Source of the DNA: VGSZ01 sp044349155
Lineage (GTDB): Bacteria > Myxococcota > UBA727 > VGSZ01
Assembly: GCA_044349155.1 (NCBI GenBank)
Contig: JBIKRQ010000104.1
Span: 1 to 17,619, forward strand
Direction: 5' to 3'
DNA: 17,619 bases
A program made the position numbers and the translations under genes. The notes under the pieces were generated by a model, which ran no database searches, was not told where the DNA came from, and was given only the letters and a program-made list of their open reading frames with translations. This document shows, one piece after another, positions 14,463 to 17,619 of this stretch. Within the stretch, counting starts at the first letter, position 1; every line of letters begins with the position of its first letter.

Positions 14463-15893
14463 TCAGGCGGTGCGGCGCAGGCGGGCGATGAAGAAGGCGT
14501 CGGCGTCGTGGCGGTTGGGCAGCAGGCGCGCCTGACCCACGGCGTCGAGGGTGTCTGCGGGCAGCCACGGCAGCACGTCTTTCAGGTGTTCGCGCTCGAA
14601 GTTTTTGTGCGTCGCCAAAAACGCTTCGATCTGCTGGTGCCCCTCGGCGGGCATCGGTGAGCACACCGAGTACACGACGACACCGCCCACTTTCACGCGC
14701 GCGGCGGCCGCGTTCAGCAGCTGCTGTTGCACGATCAAGTTGGCCGCGATCGCCGCGTCGGTGCGCGCGACTTTGACCTCTGGCTTTCGGCGCGTGGTGC
14801 CAAGGCCCGAGCACGGCGCGTCGAGCAGCACGGCGTCGTAGTTGTCGGCCTGAATGCCCTGGTCGATGAACGGCCGATCGAGCGACGTGGCATCGCCAAT
14901 CACCGTCTCGATGCGTCCCGCGAAGCCCAGGCGGCGTGCGTTCTCGCCGATGCGCTGAGCCCGGCGGGCATGCCGCTCGACCGCGATCACGCGCCCGTCA
15001 CGGCCCACGGCGTCGGCGAGGATCATGGCTTTGCCGCCGGGGGCCGAGCACAAGTCGAGCACCATCGCGCCCGGTGCCGGGGCCACCGCCAACGCGCACA
15101 GGGTGGAGCCCGGGTCCATCACGAGGAATTCGCCGTCGACGTAGCCCGGCTGCGCCGTGATGCGCCCACCCGCCAGGGCATGGCTGCGCGGCACAAACGC
15201 GTGTGGAACCAAAGGCACTTCGGCGAGCGGCGTGCCGGTTTCTGCTGCGATTTCAACCTCTTGCTTCGGTGGTTCCACGACGCCGCTGCCAAAGAACAAG
15301 CCCCACGTCTGCGGGCGACCGCACAAGCCGGCCACGATCTCGGCCTGCTCGCTGGCCGGACGCGCAGCCGTGACGGCTTCGGCGAGCGCCAACGGCACGC
15401 CCCAGGCTTCGGCAATCTCGGGGAGGGTGGCGTTGGGCTTGAGCAGCTGGTGCAGCGGCGAGCCCAGATGACGCAGCAGCGCATTGGCGAAGCCATCGAG
15501 GCCCGGGCGCACGCGCTTGATCGACGACACCGCGGCCGACACCGCGGCATGGGCAGGGATGCGGTCGCTCAGGTGCTGCAGCTGGTAGGCAGCGACGAGC
15601 AGGTGGGGGCGGATGCGTTTGTCGAGGCCACGGCCGGGCTTGCTGGCCGCGCGCAACAACGACGCTTCCAGCGGGCCGGCGAAGCGCAACGCGCCGTAGA
15701 AGAGCTCGGTGGCCAGCGCCTTGTCGCGGTCGCTCATTGCGGAGGCATCAAGGCCGGCCGACAACGTGGGCTGGGCCCAGGCCGCGTCGTCGAGCACCCG
15801 CTGGAGTGCTGCTGCGGCCACTTCGCGCGGCCCCTCGGGGACGACGGCCGTTGGGCGGGCAGCAGCAGGTGCAGGCGGGGGGCGACGGTTCAT
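14463..15893 (-). CDS. rsmB: RsmB/NOL1-NOP2-Sun type RNA (cytosine-5) methyltransferase
   Basis: 476 residues. Residues ~20-160 are a NusB-like RNA-binding domain (AALQRVLDDAAW ... AAVSAAVSSIKRVRPGLDGFANALLRHL). The SAM-binding domain follows with LDLCSAPGGK (279-288). The two cysteines of this chemistry are both present: C361 in DAPCSGLG and C411 in VVYSVCS, the latter being the expected nucleophile. The enzyme would use SAM to methylate a cytosine of 16S rRNA, m5C967 in Escherichia coli RsmB. NusB plus methyltransferase order and length favour RsmB over RsmF. ATG 15893 overlaps the stop of the upstream hydrolase gene (ATGA), so the start is secure. The Pro/Ala-rich first 20 residues are unusual. 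Confidence 0.93.
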   Translation of the reverse strand: MNRRPPPAPAAARPTAVVPEGPREVAAAALQRVLDDAAWAQPTLSAGLDASAMSDRDKALATELFYGALRFAGPLEASLLRAASKPGRGLDKRIRPHLLVAAYQLQHLSDRIPAHAAVSAAVSSIKRVRPGLDGFANALLRHLGSPLHQLLKPNATLPEIAEAWGVPLALAEAVTAARPASEQAEIVAGLCGRPQTWGLFFGSGVVEPPKQEVEIAAETGTPLAEVPLVPHAFVPRSHALAGGRITAQPGYVDGEFLVMDPGSTLCALAVAPAPGAMVLDLCSAPGGKAMILADAVGRDGRVIAVERHARRAQRIGENARRLGFAGRIETVIGDATSLDRPFIDQGIQADNYDAVLLDAPCSGLGTTRRKPEVKVARTDAAIAANLIVQQQLLNAAAARVKVGGVVVYSVCSPMPAEGHQQIEAFLATHKNFEREHLKDVLPWLPADTLDAVGQARLLPNRHDADAFFIARLRRTA

Positions 15894-16750
15894 GACGAAG
15901 TCCGGGCGGTGGTGTTCGTCGTCGTCGACGAAGTGGTTGCTGCACTGGCGAGCGTGCGGCGGATGAAGTCGCAGCCGAGGTCGCTGACGAGGTCGCGCTC
16001 GACGTCGAGGCCGACCAGGTGGCGGGTGTGGCGCAAGCGGTGGTGCTCGACGACGGGGCTTTTCACCTGCTGGGCAACCAGCCGCGACGACACAGGGTCG
16101 ATGGTGCGGTCGAGGTCGCCGTGCATGGTGCACAGGGGCGTGGTCACCGACGACAACATCGCGGCTGTGCGCTGCTGCAGGCCCAAAAACGTAGCAAGCC
16201 CGCGGGTGGGCATGACCTTGTACGTCGGGTTCTTGCGCGCGGCCTCGACGTCGCCCACGTCGCCACCGGGGGTTTCTTTTTGGATGAACGGGCGCACCCG
16301 CCACAAGCCCGCCGACAACGCCGTCACGCCCACCGCCGTCAGCGGAAACAGGCGCAGGGCCGGCGCCAGCAGCACCACGGCGTCGACGTGCCGACGCGCG
16401 CACACCTGCAGGGCCAACAGCCCACCCATCGAGCAGCCCACGATCACGCGCGGACGCGTGTGGCCTGCAGCAACGGGGTCGAGGTCGTCGAGGTGGTCGA
16501 ACGCGTCGAGGGCCGCGTTGAGCCAGGCGTCGTCGTGCAGGTGGTTCAGCGCGGCTGGGTCGTCGCCGTGGCCGGGCAGGAGCGGGGCGTGCACGGCAAG
16601 CCCGAGGCGGTGGCTCACGTCGTCAGCGATGACGCGCACTTCGTACGGTGTGCCCGTGAAGCCGTGCAGGCAGAGCGCTGCACCACGACGGCGATCGTCG
16701 TCGACGGGAAGCGTGAAAGCCGCGGCATTGGAGGGGGGCAGGGGACGCAC
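15890..16750 (-). CDS. Alpha/beta hydrolase (carboxylesterase / monoacylglycerol lipase-like)
   Basis: 286 residues from GTG 16750; the open frame continues to 16888 but that would run antisense through the divergent gene's coding start, so the GTG is chosen, with a weak ribosome site. The serine hydrolase triad is visible: CLHGFTGTP (oxyanion loop, residues ~27-35), GCSMGG with S107, HGDLD with D214 as acid, and RHTRHLVGLDVE with H244 as base. The LLPGHGDDP loop is typical of esterases and lipases cleaving carboxyl esters of medium or long acyl chains. No signal peptide is seen, so it is probably cytosolic. The last ~20 residues are a low-complexity Thr/Ser tail. It is the first gene of the leftward operon and overlaps the methyltransferase start by 4 bases. 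Confidence 0.87.
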   Translation of the reverse strand: MRPLPPSNAAAFTLPVDDDRRRGAALCLHGFTGTPYEVRVIADDVSHRLGLAVHAPLLPGHGDDPAALNHLHDDAWLNAALDAFDHLDDLDPVAAGHTRPRVIVGCSMGGLLALQVCARRHVDAVVLLAPALRLFPLTAVGVTALSAGLWRVRPFIQKETPGGDVGDVEAARKNPTYKVMPTRGLATFLGLQQRTAAMLSSVTTPLCTMHGDLDRTIDPVSSRLVAQQVKSPVVEHHRLRHTRHLVGLDVERDLVSDLGCDFIRRTLASAATTSSTTTNTTARTSS

Positions 16751-16814
16751 CGACCGCGTCTGGCACAGGCTCCGTCGCTTGTCAGCGGAGGCCGCGCCGC
16801 AGGAGAACGCAGCG

Positions 16815-17189
16815 ATGCAAGCAAAGACCACGCGCGCGCAGCTCTCGAAACGAGAAGCCATGGCCATCGGCGCTGCTCTCATCGGCATCTTTATCGCGGT
16901 CGATGTCTATGTTTCGATGCAGAAAAAGGTGTGGTTCTTCAATGGAGCCAGTAGCGCCTATGATGTGGTGATCGATGGAGGTAAAACCATGCACCTCGAT
17001 CCCAACGTGCCGCAAGCCGTGGCGATCGGATTGGGCAAACACACGCTCACGGCGACCGTGGACGGTCAAACACGCGAGGTGTCGTTTTCCTCAGGTATTC
17101 CGGCGCTGGTGGCAGCCTTCGATGTGCAAGTTCACGTGGTCAACCTCGTCCATCGACGCGGTGACACGCAGGGTGTGGCGTTTTGCTGA
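16815..17189 (+). CDS. Membrane-anchored small protein, 3' frame probably broken
   Basis: 124 residues from ATG 16815, with AGGAG ten bases upstream, the best ribosome site nearby. Residues 15-33 (AMAIGAALIGIFIAVDVYV) are one membrane helix or uncleaved anchor. After it comes a beta-rich domain (VWFFNGASSAYDVVIDGG, then GKHTLTATVDGQTREVSF), like small PEGA-like outer domains. Its frame ends at TGA 17187 after VAFC. Adding one T to the TTTT run at 17181-17184 would instead read VAFLLTERRFWDG and continue to 17467. Composition is lower in GC than the neighbours. It is divergent from the hydrolase, 64 bases away. Function unknown. Confidence 0.65.
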   Translation: MQAKTTRAQLSKREAMAIGAALIGIFIAVDVYVSMQKKVWFFNGASSAYDVVIDGGKTMHLDPNVPQAVAIGLGKHTLTATVDGQTREVSFSSGIPALVAAFDVQVHVVNLVHRRGDTQGVAFC

Positions 17190-17375
17190 CCGAGCGGCGG
17201 TTCTGGGATGGCTCCGAGACGACTCGAACGGCGTTTCACGGGCGCCGCTTGGATGCCGACTTCATTTTTACACCATTTGTCGGTTCGCTGTCGCGGAAAC
17301 AAAAGAGCAAAATCGCGTTGAGCGTGGCGCCGACACCGCAAGCAGCACGCGAGGCCATCGAGGCTGACTTTGATT

Positions 17376-17395
17376 GGCGGGGAAGTTTCCCCGCC
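17376..17395. terminator. Strong GC hairpin, possible terminator
   Basis: GGCGGGGAA and TTCCCCGCC pair perfectly around GT. The practical loop is AAGTTT with a 7-base GC stem. It follows the plausible end of the anchored protein gene. No U-tract follows on either strand, so it may be part of the neighbouring repeat block rather than a terminator. Confidence 0.45.
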
Positions 17396-17463
17396 CACCC
17401 CTCAAGAACTTCGCCTCGGCGACAAACCGCAAAGCCGGTTTCTCTTCGAGGCTCAAGGTGGGC
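17393..17463. repeat. Nested inverted repeats forming one long hairpin
   Basis: Three stems lie inside one another: GCCCACC/GGTGGGC (17393-17399 with 17457-17463), GCCTCG/CGAGGC (17413-17418 with 17447-17452) and AAACCG/CGGTTT (17424-17429 with 17436-17441). The last two are separated by equal 5-base internal loops, and the apical loop is 6 bases. This is symmetric at the level of a structured RNA or mobile repeat. Confidence 0.6.
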
Positions 17464-17520
17464 CTGAGCTGGTCGCTCGGCACCAGCAGGCGTGCGCGCG
17501 CTGGACCACGCCCTGAGCTG

Positions 17521-17619
17521 TCTAGCAGGTTGCTGAAAAATGGCGCTTTGGGCGCGACGATGACGTCGTCAAACTTGTGTTCGACGACGTCATTGCCGTT
17601 TCGGCGCTCGATTTCGTGC
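17521..17619. mobile_element. Probable insertion-sequence end, truncated by the window
   Basis: TCTAGCAGGTTGCTGAAAAA at 17522-17541 is very like the terminal inverted repeats of IS1182-type and related insertion sequences, read inwards to the right. About 80 bases follow before the window ends, so neither the transposase nor the other end can be seen. On the minus strand an open frame runs in from the window edge through the repeat (AKAPFF-type residues then FFSNLL) and on to 17268; it could be a transposase tail or chance. Family assignment is from memory of the end sequence. Confidence 0.4.

Larger units (their letters stand above)
17183..17467 (+). pseudogene. Likely out-of-frame continuation of the anchored protein
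   Basis: In this frame LLTERRFWDGSETT and then RLDADFIFTPFVGSLSRKQKSK read like a genuine domain, up to roughly 17375. After that the sequence runs through strong hairpins and looks non-coding. There is no ribosome site before the TTG at 17183, so independent translation is unlikely. It probably belonged to the gene at 16815 before a one-base loss. Confidence 0.45.

Noticed and set aside
16760..16790. TGGCAC as a sigma54 -24 element between the divergent genes
   Set aside because: No TTGC at the required spacing downstream, so the -12 element is missing.
14727..16800. Plus-strand extension of the anchored protein upstream of 16815
   Set aside because: It runs antisense to the methyltransferase and hydrolase genes; the strong ribosome site places the start at 16815.
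1..17619. Very frequent GTCGAC and CGTCG strings as a possible motif
   Set aside because: Explained by common Val-Asp, Arg-Arg and Ser-Ser codon pairs in high-GC coding sequence on both strands.

Overview
The window is high-GC DNA (roughly two-thirds G+C) with densely packed genes, GTG starts, four-base start/stop overlaps, many small lipoproteins and Ala/Pro-rich proteins. This points to a deltaproteobacterial/Myxococcota-like Gram-negative bacterium; that is an inference from gene content and style, not a proven assignment. There is no rRNA, tRNA or CRISPR array, and no complete mobile element.

Region 1 (1-3661): an 845-residue protein built around a diverged S-adenosylhomocysteine-hydrolase-like core with an NAD-binding fold, read rightwards. 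A leftward lipoprotein of visibly lower GC follows. It sits between the true 3' end of the big gene and a second, decayed copy of that 3' end. Region 2 (3662-5040): a small lipoprotein gene whose two halves are in different frames converges on a DUF4386-type membrane protein, whose promoter carries a clear TetR-type operator. Region 3 (5138-9827): a tight leftward operon in the order rpe (ribulose-phosphate 3-epimerase), a lipoprotein made of RND-pump porter-like modules with no membrane bundle, a secreted gamma-glutamyltransferase, and an SMI1/KNR4-like cytosolic protein. Two of its three junctions are overlaps.

Region 4 (10011-12786): two rightward genes, a glycine-zipper/proline-rich envelope protein and a large GT-C-like membrane protein with a lysine/aspartate repeat tail. 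Region 5 (12749-16750): a leftward operon in the order alpha/beta hydrolase, RsmB-type rRNA methyltransferase, a cysteine-repeat lipoprotein, a polyprenyl-phosphate-type family 2 glycosyltransferase, and a DUF2304 membrane partner. The GT2/DUF2304 pair and the convergent GT-C-like protein make a plausible lipid-linked sugar module: one side charges a polyprenyl phosphate, the other uses it outside the membrane. Region 6 (16751-17619): a small anchored protein whose frame appears broken by one missing T, a stretch of nested inverted repeats, and a probable insertion-sequence end running off the window.

The most unusual items are the membrane-free RND porter lipoprotein, the decayed duplicate of the SAHH-like 3' end flanking a lower-GC gene, the lipoprotein with six identical-spacing Cys units, and the nested hairpin block next to the IS end.
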